Below are positions 1 to 10,630 of a DNA stretch of 38,763 nt, one piece after another. A model generated the notes under the pieces. It was not told the origin of the DNA, searched no databases, and saw only the letters and a program-made list of their open reading frames with translations. The position numbers and the translations under genes were made by a program. The number at the start of each line of letters is the position of its first letter. The stretch's first letter is position 1. Source of the stretch: Anaeromyces robustus (taxonomy: Eukaryota > Neocallimastigomycota > Neocallimastigomycetes > Neocallimastigales > Neocallimastigaceae); assembly GCA_002104895.1 (NCBI GenBank), contig MCFG01000367.1, positions 30,001 to 68,763 of the forward strand, read 5' to 3'.

Positions 1-452
1 ATTTTATTTTATTTGTACTTGTAACTTATTCTACTTTACTATTTATTTTATTTTATTTTATTTTATTTTATTTTATTTGTACTTGTAACTTATTCTACTT
101 TACTATTTATTTTATTTTATTTTATTTTATTTTATTTTATTTTATTTGTACTTGTAACTTATTCTACTTTACTATTTATTTTATTTTATTTTATTTTATT
201 TTATTTTATTTTATTTGTACTTGTAACTTATTCTACTTTACTATTTATTTTATTTTATTTTATTTTATTTTATTTTATTTGTACTTGTAACTTATTCTAC
301 TTTACTATTTATTTTATTTTATTTTATTTTATTTTATTTTATTTGTACTTGTAACTTATTCTATTTTACTATTTATTTTATTTTATTTTATTTTATTTTA
401 TTTGTACTTGTAACTTATTCTATTTTACTATTTATTTTATTTTATTTTATTT
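1..452. repeat. Nested minisatellite: 7 copies of a 59-69 bp unit containing ATTTT microsatellite
   Basis: A conserved core beginning GTACTTGTAACTTATTCTAC starts at 15, 79, 148, 217, 281, 345 and 404. Between cores lies a run of TTTTA pentamers. The spacings are 64, 69, 69, 64, 64 and 59 bp, so copies differ by whole pentamers. Copies 6 and 7 share a C-to-T change in the core (TTCTATTTT instead of TTCTACTTT). The array probably continues off the left edge of the window. No coding potential is visible. Confidence 0.97.
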
Positions 453-614
453 TTTTTTTTATCATTTAATATTTTAACCTTCAATATCATCATTTTTATT
501 AATAAATTGTAACATGGATTGTAAACATAAATTTTGACTTTATTGACATAAATTATTATTATTAATTTAAATCATGTAAACTAAGAAACAATAATTTCTC
601 CAAAAAAGTATATA

Positions 615-757
615 ACTGCCCAAATTATCAAAAAAAAATTTTTTTTTTCCAACAATAAAACTAACCTATTATACAATAAATCATATATACCAAATATTTA
701 TTTCAACCAATACCAATAAATTAAAAAAAAAATTTTTTTTTTGATAGTTTGGGCAGT
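615..757. mobile_element. Short non-autonomous inverted-repeat element (MITE-like) with TA flanks
   Basis: The left end begins ACTGCCCAAATTATC followed by A9T10. The right end is its inverted copy and finishes GATAGTTTGGGCAGT. The arms run about 34 bp with one mismatch (T against C at arm position 11) apart from homopolymer length. The dinucleotide TA sits immediately outside both ends (613-614 and 758-759), as expected for a TA target-site duplication of Tc1/mariner-type insertion. The roughly 75-bp interior has no ORF, so any mobility would depend on a transposase in trans. Assignment to Tc1/mariner rests only on the TA flank. Confidence 0.75.
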
Positions 758-764
758 TAAATAT

Positions 765-774
765 ATCACGTGAT
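765..774. promoter_or_regulatory. Palindromic E-box-like site ATCACGTGAT
   Basis: A perfect 10-bp palindrome centred on CACGTG (767-772) lies 8 bp right of the MITE-like element and about 670 bp before the acyltransferase start codon. CACGTG is the core bound by fungal bHLH factors of the Cbf1/Pho4/SREBP type. In DNA this rich in A/T a GC-containing palindrome stands out, but the distance from the gene and the lack of a second site make function speculative. Confidence 0.25.
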
Positions 775-1441
775 TTAAAAGATTTACTGTTTGGAAAACC
801 TTATTAAAATCAAATTATTTAAAAAAAAAAATAAACTGTTTTTTAGATTATTTCTTTTTTTGCATATATACTTTATATATAGAGAAAGGATACTGCCCTT
901 TTTTTTGAAAGGTTTTTTTTTTTTTTTTGTATATGATAATATATTAGTAAGTAAATTGTTATTATTAATTTAAAACACTTTTTTTTTTTTTTATAAAATA
1001 AATAGTTAAAAGAATTAAATTTATAATTCATTTTTTATAATTCATTTTTGAACGTTATATATTCTACATATAGATTTTTTTTTTTTTTTTTTTTTTTTTA
1101 ATATTTATTTCAATTGTTTTATTATATTTTTATTATTTCTTTATAATAATGTTATTTACTTTTTCCTTTCTACTCTATTTTTCTATTAATATATTTTATA
1201 ATATTGTTATTAAATAATGAATTTTTTAATATGTATATATATATTAAATAAATTGTTACAACTTTATAATATAGGTTACAGATTAGTAAGATCAAAAAAA
1301 AAAAAAAAAATTAATTAAATATTAACAAGAATATTTAATTTAAGTTATATAAGAATATTAATAAATAATAATCAACTATTGGAAACAATAATAATAATAA
1401 ATTAATAAAATCATTTATTTAAATTAATAAAAAGTTCAGTT

Positions 1442-2836
1442 ATGAGTTTATTACTTATTTTCTCAATCATTATAGCAATTCTTGCTGTAGCTTATCTCAC
1501 TAATATTAGAGTGAAATATTACATCAAATGTGTTGTATTTATTTTTAACTTTTTATTCGTTTCCTTAGGTTCAGTTATTATTATTTTAATTTCAAAATTA
1601 ACACCATATCCTCAAGATGGTTCTGTAATTCGTCCTGTTTTCAGCAAATACTGGCAAATAATTTCAGGTTTTGATAGTATTGAAATTGAAGGTGATGAAT
1701 ATTTAGATGCTGATGGAAAAGGTACAAGACCATGTGTCTTTATGTACAATCATCAAAGTTCTCTTGACATGTTAATGATGTAAGTAAATACAAGAATTTC
1801 TCCACAATTTTTAAAAAGGAATATATTAAAAATTAATAATCATTCATTATTATTTTTTTTTTAATTATTTTTTTTTATTAATTTTTATTAATTTTTATTC
1901 TATTTATTTATTTAAAAAAAAAAAAATTTTTTTTTTAAAAACCTTAAAATAGTTGTTCATTCATGCCAAAAAAATGTATTTTATTATGTAAAAAATCTTT
2001 AAAGAAATACCCACTTCTTGGTCAATATTGTAAGTATTATCATTGTACACCCATCTAAAATTTATTAATAAATATTTAATATATTTATACTATTTTTTTT
2101 TTGTTAAAAAAAATAAATAATAATAATAAAAAATATATTATTTTTAGTACAAATTACTGGTGCTTATTTCATTGATAGAAAGAATAGTGCTAGTGCTATT
2201 GATACTATGAAGGAAGCTGCTCAATACATTAAAAAGAATAAGTTAGCTGTTAGTATTGCTCCAGAAGGTACTCGTTCTAATTTCAAGACCCCAGATTTAT
2301 TACCATTTAAGAAAGGTGGTTTCCATTTAGCTATTCAAGCTCAATGTCCAATTGTTCCAATTGTTATACCAAATTATCCAACTGCCGGTGTATATGATGC
2401 CTCCAAATTTAACTACAATGGAGGAAAATTAAAGATTAAAGGTAATTTTTTTTTTTTTTTTTTTTTTATTTTATTTTCAAATTTAATAATATTAAATAAA
2501 ATAAAATCGGTATTTTCATTTCGTTTATTTTTTATTTTCATTTTTATTTTTATAAGAAGTTTTTAAATCTATTTTACCTATTTCTTCATATTGATTATTA
2601 TACTTATTTATTTATTTATTTATTTATTCTTAAAATATATTAAATTATTAAATATATAATAAATTTTTTGTATTTAAATTTTTTTTTTTAAAGTTCTTCC
2701 ACCAATTCCTGTTGATGGTTTAAATGCCGATGATGTTAATGATCTTGTTGAAAAAGTTAGAAACCAAATGCTTGACACTATTAAAGAACTTTCTGAAGAA
2801 AACAGACTTATGAATCTTCCAAAGAAATCTGAATAA
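1442..2836 (+). CDS. 1-acyl-sn-glycerol-3-phosphate acyltransferase (LPAAT/Slc1-like), 4 exons, 283 aa
   Basis: Exons 1442-1779, 1953-2029, 2148-2441 and 2694-2836 join in frame to a TAA stop. The enzyme transfers an acyl chain to lysophosphatidic acid to make phosphatidic acid at the ER membrane, the entry point to glycerophospholipids and triacylglycerol. All four PlsC-family blocks are visible: NHQSSLD (103-109, catalytic His104 and Asp109), YFIDRKN (145-151), APEGTRS (176-182, substrate-binding EGTR) and the later CPIVPIVIPNY. MMPKxC/KKSLKxxPxxG-like residues between blocks I and II are kept as MPKKC and KKSLKKYPLLG. Two hydrophobic N-terminal segments (about 3-19 and 31-51) anchor it. 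Length matches yeast Slc1 (about 300 aa). It converges with the disulfide isomerase gene, with 1.3 kb between stops. Donors are GTAAGT, GTAAGT and GTAATT. AATAAA-type signals follow the stop. Confidence 0.95.
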
Positions 2837-4138
2837 AAATCAGAATAAATAAATAAAATGATAATAAAATTATCTTTTTTTTTTTTTAAAAAAATAAAAA
2901 AATAAAAAAAGAAAGAAAAAAAAAAAAACAATAAGAAAAAAAAATTATATATATATTTTTTTTTCAATGATGACCTAAATAAAATTAATCATCAAAGAAT
3001 TAAATAATATTTATTAACTCCCAATTACAAATAAGAAACAAAAATTCAAAAATTACACATAATATTAATATCAATTAAAATATCATTATATAGGAAGATC
3101 ATTATTAAACAAATCAAAAAATAATAACAAACAACAATATATAGTCAAAGACTAACTTTTTTTTTCATTTTCATAACGAAAAATTAAATATAGAACAAAC
3201 AAACATCAACTTAACAATAAAAATAAGAAAAAAAAAAAAAAGGAAAAAAAATTTTTTTTTCTTTTTTTAATAATTGAATGTTTTTATTGAGTATTATTTT
3301 TAATTATTTATTTCTATTAAGTACTATTTCAATTTTCATTTTTTTTAAAGATAACTAATAATAATATAATGTTTTATACAAAATTGTATTAATCTTAATT
3401 AAATTAAAAACACCATTGTATAAAATAATTTTCAAAAAAAAAAAAAAATAACAAACACCATTGTATAAAATAATTTTCAAAAAAAAAAAAAAATAACAAC
3501 TAATAAAAAATATAAAAATGTAAAAAAAAAAAATAAAAAAAAAATTAAAAAAAAAAATTAAAAAATAAAAATAAAAATATATAAAAAAAAAAAAAAAAGA
3601 AAGAAAGAAAGAAAATATATATATATATTTCTTATATAGAGAGGAGAATTATTTAGATTTTTAATAATTTATTGTATTTTTTTTTTTTTTTTTTATTTAT
3701 ATATTTGAAATTAGCTTATGTACATTTTATTATTATTATTATTATTATTTTATTCAATTTATGTATTTTTTTTAACAAAATAAATAATTCTATTTCTTTT
3801 TCTCTTTTTCTATAATTCTTTTTTTATTTTTTAATTTTCTTTTTCTTTGTTTAAATTAATATATTAAATAATTATTCTATTTCTTTAATAAATATATATT
3901 ACTATAATTATAAATACATATTTACATATAATTTTTTTTATTACTATTATATTTATATTTATAATTATAATTATTTTTATTTTTTTTTTTATTTTTTTTA
4001 TTTTTTTTGTTTTTATTTTTCTTTTGTTTTATTAATTTATAAGTTTTAAATTAAAGATGTTTTAAATTTTGTTTTTTAATTATTATTATTATTATTATTA
4101 CAATTATTATTATTATAATTATTATGTTTTATAATAGC
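2837..4138. other. Convergent intergenic region (acyltransferase and disulfide isomerase 3' ends)
   Basis: A/T-rich sequence with AATAAA-type 3'-end signals just after the acyltransferase stop, a 45-bp tandem duplication, short GAAA and TA runs and long T tracts. I see no ORF or RNA gene here. Confidence 0.7.
3410..3499. repeat. Tandem duplication of a 45-bp unit
   Basis: The unit CACCATTGTATAAAATAATT followed by TTC, an A-tract and TAACAA occurs twice, starting near 3411 and 3456, essentially without change. It lies in the convergent spacer and probably arose by slippage or unequal exchange. The nearby TATACAAAATTGTATTA (around 3376) is partly complementary to the unit. Confidence 0.9.
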
Positions 4139-5552
4139 TTATTGTGTTTTAGAATCGAGTTTATTATAAGTTTCATAATCAGATGGAATGATATATATAC
4201 TAACTAAAATAAAAGTAACAAATGATACAATAATAACTAAAGCTGAAATAATTGGATGGTTACTTATTGATTCCTATAAAAATATTATAAAAAAAAAAAT
4301 TAAATAAATAAAATTAATATATTATTATCAGTTTATAATAAAAAAAAAAAAAAAAACATTTTACTAATATTATTATTGATATTAATAATTTAAACTAATT
4401 TTTTATTTACCCCAAATGCATTAAGTTTCTTATTAAGTTTCTATTTATTATTGGTATTATTAATTATAAAAAAAAATAAAATATAAAGTTTCATAATTAA
4501 TATATATTACTTGTATGATATATAATATATAATACTTAAATATTTATATATTTAATTTTACCTTAAGAACTCTAGTAACAATTTTATCAATATATTTTGG
4601 CTGTGTTAAATAATACATTAAAAAAATTAAATAAATAAATAAAATATATTTAATATTAAGATTATTTCACGTTAAATAATAATCATTTTAAAATTATATA
4701 TTAAAAAAATAAAAAAATTAAAAAAAAAAAGTTTCAACTATTATATTTTATATTGATATATCATACTTCAAGTGTGCCATCAAAGACAGCTTCAAGAGAT
4801 TCATTAAGATCATCTTCATGAATTAATTTACCATTTTTACTTAAATCATAATATTGTTCAGTCTAATGATAATAATAAAAATTATTTGAAATTAATAATT
4901 CATTATGTTTAAATAAAAATATAAATAATTAATAAATATATAATGATAACAATTATTAAATATTAATAAATGAATAAAAAAAAATAACTAAAAAAAAATA
5001 ATTAATTAATTAATTAAAAAATAAAAAAAAAATTAATATAAAAAAATTACTTCTGGTTTAGTAAAAATAACTCTTGGTAAATCAGATGGTTCTAAATGAT
5101 AAACCTTTGAAATATATTTAGTCCACTTACTACCATCAATCCATGTAAAAATAACTTTATGATTTTCAGATAATGATGACTTTCTCCATTTTCTAGCGGC
5201 TTCTTTGAATTTTGGAGTCCATGAATTAACATCTAAACCATTAATAAATCCAATAACAACTAAATCATTACTATCCATAATTTCTTCACTATTTTGACTA
5301 CTAATTTCAGTGAATAATGGATATTTGTGTTGAGCAATCCATTCATTAAGACTTGTTTCATCACTTAATTTATTTGAATAATTAATTGTCTTAGAGTTAT
5401 GATCTTGAAGTAAAACAAGTCTAGAAGATTCAGTATCACTTGAATCAAGATTTAAATAATTTAATACTTCCTTATCTGATGTAACAAGGAATCTGGCACC
5501 AGAATTTCCATGAGCTCTAGCAGCATTAAGATAATATTTCTTTCATTTATAA

Positions 5553-5587
<35 letters not shown>

Positions 5588-7091
5588 GTTTATGTTTATG
5601 TTTATGATGATTATTATTTTTATTATAATACAAATAAATTAAAAATATACATTTATCATTATCATTAATAAAAAATAATTATTTAATTTATGAATTACTT
5701 GTATAATAATATTTATAAATACATACTAATTCTTTAATATTTGGCTTAGCTTCATCATAATAATAAACAAAGTTATTTTCATTATTAGAAACAAATTTAT
5801 CAATATGTTCTTTTTCAATAGCAGTTAATGCAGTTCTATATTATAATTATATGAATTTATATTAATATAATTATTTATTATATATCATTTTAATACTAAA
5901 AATATTTTATGCAATTTTTATATATAAAATAGAAAAGAAAAAAAATTTTTTTATCATTTTGAAATTTAAAAACTTACGAAGAGTAAGAAATAGCAAAGTT
6001 TAAGATTTCATCAATTTGACGTGAACCTTTGTATTCAGTAGATTCCTTTCCTTGAACACTATAAAAATATAATATAATATATATAATATATATAATGTAT
6101 AATCATAAGAATTTGAAAAAAAAAATACTTTTTAAAATATATATATATTTTCTTTAATAAAAAAAAAAAAAGATAAAGAAAGAAAAAGAAAAAAAAAATT
6201 ACATTTTTAAAGTTGGGTAACCTTGAACATTCATCTTTTGACAAATTTCTTAATATCATTTAATAAAGACATATATATATATATTAATTATTTCATTAAA
6301 GAAAAAAAAATAATTTAAAATAAATTATACATACTTCCATTTGCTGTACAATCGACTTTTCCAATATTAACTTGTCCTTTTAAATGATAAGCAACACTAT
6401 TCCATGTTGGAGCTAACTATAAAATTGTAATACAAAATAATGAATAGTTATTAATAAAAATTGTTAATTTACAACCAAGTTTAATTTTACAATAATTTCA
6501 CTAATATATTTCTAAAAATAATAAAATGTTAATATTTATTATTAATTCTTACTTGTTGACAATGGCCACACCATGGGGCATGGAACATCTTTATAAATAT
6601 TAAAATAAAAAAATATTGTTATTAAAATACTGACACGTTTTTATATATTGAATACTTTATTATTTTATATTATATTATATTGCATATAAACTGTTTTTAA
6701 TTATTTAAAAAAAAAAAAAGAATTACAATAAACCACATATCATCAGCTGTTTTCTGTTGAATTCAATATATAAAAAAAAAAAGAAAAGAACTTAGTATGA
6801 CAATTAATTGATATATTTTATTATTATTCTAAATTCTTAATTAACTAATATATTTATATTTTTTTTATTTTTTGAAATTATTAAATTAAGATATAAGTAT
6901 TTATATTTAAAATAAATATTAACTTTATCAAAATCAGAAGTTGTTAAATGAACAATTTGACCATTTGGATTTGGAACAGATTTATTTTCACCTTCAAAAA
7001 GTTTTAAAAAATTATCAGTTAACACTTCAGTATCTGAAGCTAAAGCTCTACAAGCTAAAACTAAAACACTTAATAAAGCAAAATATCTCAT
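4139..7091 (-). CDS. Membrane-anchored protein disulfide isomerase (TMX3-like), 12 exons, 445 aa
   Basis: Exons on the minus strand: 7091-6924, 6753-6727, 6588-6553, 6416-6335, 6248-6203, 6058-5978, 5835-5727, 5539-5051, 4862-4767, 4600-4562, 4440-4411 and 4273-4139, all in frame to a TAA stop. The start is the ATG at 7091, giving a signal peptide (MRYFALLSVLVLACRALA) before SDTE. One thioredoxin domain follows, with the active site APWCGHC (Cys72/Cys75) and the cis-proline stretch QGYPTL (Pro116). About 280 residues resembling redox-inactive b/b' domains lead to one transmembrane helix (about 409-430) and a 14-residue cytosolic tail. There is no KDEL/HDEL, nor a KKxx tail. A single CGHC domain, total length near 450 and a C-terminal anchor fit TMX3 or a fungal Eps1-like protein better than soluble PDI. 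It should oxidise or isomerise disulfides in the ER lumen. The first donor, GTTAAT, is the weakest splice call. Exon 11 could instead begin at 4428, giving 441 aa. Confidence 0.9.
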
Positions 7092-8133
7092 TTTTTTAAA
7101 CAAAAAAAAACTTTTAAGCTTTATAAATTAAAAAAAAAAATAATGATTTTTATTTTTTTAAAAATTTATTCTTTTGTATTTTATCTTATATTTAAATATT
7201 AAATAATTAAAAATAAATAAATTAATAACAAAAAATTAAAAAAAAAATTAATATAAAAAAAAATATAAAAAAAGAAAAGAATTAAAATAATTTAAAATTA
7301 AATTATACATTTAATTAAATAACAAAAATTTAATTAAATTTCTTATTTTTTTAATAAATCAATAAAATTGTACTTTATAAATTAAAAGATAAAGGAAAAA
7401 AAAAATGAAAAATAAAAATATGAACTACTTAACCATATATTTAATAATAATAATAATATAATAATTATTAATAACAAATAATAGTAATAATAATGGTTAA
7501 TAAATAATAATAAATATTAATAAATAATAATAGTTAATAAATAATGATAATAACTAATAATAATAATAATTAATGAATAATAATAACTAATAATAATAAA
7601 TAATATATAATAACAACAAATATATAATTATATGCATTATATATATCATCTTCATTTTTGATAATTATAGTTTAAGAAAAATTAATATAAATGTAATAAT
7701 AATGATAATAATAATAATAAAAGTAATTTGTTATTTTACGCATTATTATTCAATTTATAAAAAAATAAATCATTATGATATTTATATAACGATGATAATA
7801 AGAATAATAGAAAATTATTAATAAATGAAATAAAGACGATATTGTAATTTTTGATAGTAAAATAATAGTAATTAATTATATTAGTATTAATAACAATAAT
7901 TAAAAAAAATTAGATATATTTTTAAAATATATATATAGTAATAATGTGTTTATAATAACTATGTACATTATATTCTTTGATACATATGAAAGTTAATAAG
8001 TTAATTTAAATATAAATAAATATATATAAATGTATAACAAAGTTCATTATTATAAATATTTATAATTTTTATAAAGAAAAAATAGTTTTTATAAAATGTG
8101 TAATAATAATGAAATTGTTGATATTAATATGTG

Positions 8134-8188
8134 AATATTTAATAAATACATGAAGTTCTCATGAAGTTATATGTACTTATTAAATATT
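8134..8188. repeat. Near-perfect 18-bp inverted repeat with 19-nt loop
   Basis: The left arm AATATTTAATAAATACAT (8134-8151) pairs with ATGTACTTATTAAATATT (8171-8188) with one mismatch. The loop carries a second copy of ATGAAGTT, which also overlaps the end of the left arm, so a direct repeat is nested in the inverted repeat. It could be a cruciform, a transposon remnant or a protein-binding palindrome. No ORF is associated with it. Confidence 0.8.
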
Positions 8189-9382
8189 TATGTTTAAGGT
8201 CTAATATTATTTCTTTATAATAATTAATCCTTAATTATAATAGTGATAATATAATAATTAGATAATCTAATTAATATTGTATAATTAAAGAAAAAAAAAT
8301 AAAGAAAGAATCATATAATTTAATCAAAATTGTTTTTATTATTTTTATTATTATTTAATACTATTTAATATTATTATTATTATTATAATTATTATTATTA
8401 TTATTAACTGGTAATCTGTTTTATATTCTATTTTTAGTGAAATATGATATATTAATAAAATATTATCAATTTTAAAAAATAACAAATAAAATGTGTTATT
8501 GAATACATTAAAAATATTAATCCATATCTTTTTTTTTTTAATAAAAATTGGTATTATTCATATATTTTTAAAAATAATTAGTTATTATTCATATATTTTT
8601 TAAAAACAAATAGTAAAAATAGTTTTGTTTTAAAATAAAATGTATTAAATTTTCTAATTTAATTAATATAATTTATCCACTCAATATAAAAAAAAATCAT
8701 ATAAATTGTAATAATGGTATTAATATTAATAAAAGAAATTTATATTGATTATAGTAATGATTATATAAATCTATGAAAAAGAAAAAAAAAAGAAATAAAA
8801 AAAATCAAAGAATTAATTATATTAAAAATAAATGTATATAGACTTTTAATTTGTAGTAAAATAATAAAAATGTCATTATATAGATATATATTATTTTTTT
8901 TTATAATTTTTTAATTTTATATTTTATTAATTATTTGAATTAACATCTTATAAAAAACAATTCATTTTTTAAAATTCAAAATATAATAAATTATATAAAA
9001 CAAACACTAAATATTATATGAAATTGATTAAAATTATTATTAACGAATCAATTTATTTCATAACCCAAGAAATATAATATATATTAAAATCACTATTCTT
9101 TATTCTTTATTATTTATTATTATTTGTTTTTATTATTTATTTTCATTATTATTACTTTTTATTATTATTTATTATTATTTATTATTAATATTATTATTAT
9201 TTATTATTCATTATTTATTATTTATTATTAAAAAGCAAACAATAAACGATGATATACAATGAATAGAAATTATTATGTTATAATGTTATAATGATATAAA
9301 ATATATAAATAAAAATTAGATAGTTTTAATATTGAATTATACAGAAATATACAATATACAGAATAAATAAAAAAATTTATAT

Positions 9383-9384
9383 AA

Positions 9385-9447
<63 letters not shown>

Positions 9448-9448
9448 G

Positions 9449-9543
<95 letters not shown>

Positions 9544-9545
9544 AT
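9383..9545. repeat. (AAAT)n microsatellite, about 40 units
   Basis: AATA tetramers run for about 160 bp, with one interruption (AAGTAAAT near 9447). The tract lies about 1.1 kb upstream of the LCB1 start in the divergent spacer. Confidence 0.97.
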
Positions 9546-10630
9546 ATTAGATAATACTTAATAAATAATAATAATAATAATAAATTAAATGAATAAATAT
9601 ATTTTTATATATTTTTAATATATTTTTATATTTTTAAACAATATATTAAAATTAAAAAAAAATTATCATAAGATTTTGTACTTTCTATTCATTTATATTC
9701 ATTTATATATTATATCTATATAATAAAATATAATCAATAATTGAATAATTAACCCAAAAAAACATGTAAAATACAAAAATGTTTAAAAAAAAAAAAAAAA
9801 AATAGTTAGTTATATCATATTTTTTATTAATTTAAATTATTATTCTTTTTTTTTTTTTTTAATTTAATATTATTCCTACAATTTAATAGGTTAGAATAAT
9901 ATTATATTAAAAAAAAATACTTTTATAAACTATTTTTTTTATTTTTATACTTTAATAATATCTATAAAAATTATTAACAGTAAAAAAAAAAATATTGTCA
10001 CTTTGATTGTATGTATTTTAATAATAATTTTTAGCTGGAAAAATATTAAAAAAAAAAGAAGCTTTTTATATTGTTATTGGGGATTTAACTTTTATATATT
10101 ATTTAAATATATAATTAAAAAGTAATAACATAATAATTAAATGAAAATTTAATATAATAAAAAAAAAAAAGTATATTTTTATATCTATAAAAATCTGAAT
10201 ATAGTAATATTAAATATGAAATTTTTGTTTGAACCATAAAATAATAAAAGTTTTTGATAATTCAAAGAATTATTTCGGCAGATAATGATATATAATTTTA
10301 TATATATATAAATTAATAAATAAATATGCTTTAAATAATAATTAATAATTATAATTATAATTATATATTTATAATTATATAATATTATTTAAAATGGTTT
10401 ACTTTTTGATAATATATATCATATAATAATTAAACAACAAAAATATTAAAAATATATATATATAAAGATGTATATTTACAATTATATGTTTTTTTTTTTT
10501 TTTTCTATTTTTATTATTTCTTAAAATTAATATCTATTTTGTATATAATAAATATTATATATAATTAATAACAAACAACACTCAATTGATATTATATTTT
10601 CTATTTATATTTTTAGATAGATAAATAAAA

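Larger units (their letters stand above)
1..1441. other. Intergenic region upstream of the acyltransferase gene
   Basis: Besides the minisatellite, the MITE-like element and the CACGTG palindrome, this stretch holds A/T homopolymers and no convincing gene. An open frame at 791-973 begins only with TTG and encodes mostly Phe, Lys and Ile, so it is taken as noise. The last 60 bases before the start codon are A/T with ATAATAATA runs and probably form the promoter and 5' leader. Confidence 0.7.
7092..10630. other. Divergent intergenic region shared by disulfide isomerase (-) and LCB1 (+)
   Basis: About 3.5 kb with no credible ORF on either strand; it must contain the 5' regions of both flanking genes. 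It holds a degenerate TAA-rich array (about 7440-7620), an 18-bp inverted repeat (8134-8188), a 31-bp tandem duplication of a TATTATTCATATATTTT unit (about 8551-8611), a TTATT-rich block (about 9095-9230) and a long AAAT tract (9383-9545). The stretch 10015-10290 is slightly more complex and may include LCB1 promoter elements, but no known motif was recognised. Confidence 0.65.

Noticed and set aside
1-452. CRISPR-like array
   Set aside because: The spacers are the same ATTTT repeat of varying length, not unique sequences, and the context is eukaryotic.
891-898. TACTGCCC as another end of the MITE-like element
   Set aside because: Only the ACTGCCC heptamer matches; the following bases (TTTTTTTTGAAA) diverge from the AAATTATC of the element, and no inverted partner follows.
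791-973. 60-codon plus-strand open frame
   Set aside because: It has no ATG start and is made of Phe, Lys, Ile and Leu from homopolymers, with no exon-like boundaries or family resemblance.
2674-2967. Minus-strand open frame across the last acyltransferase exon
   Set aside because: It is antisense to a well-supported exon, and its N-terminal half is a Phe/Lys homopolymer translation.
3600-3625. GAAA repeat and TA run as a telomere-like or regulatory array
   Set aside because: Only a few units long and typical of the surrounding simple sequence.
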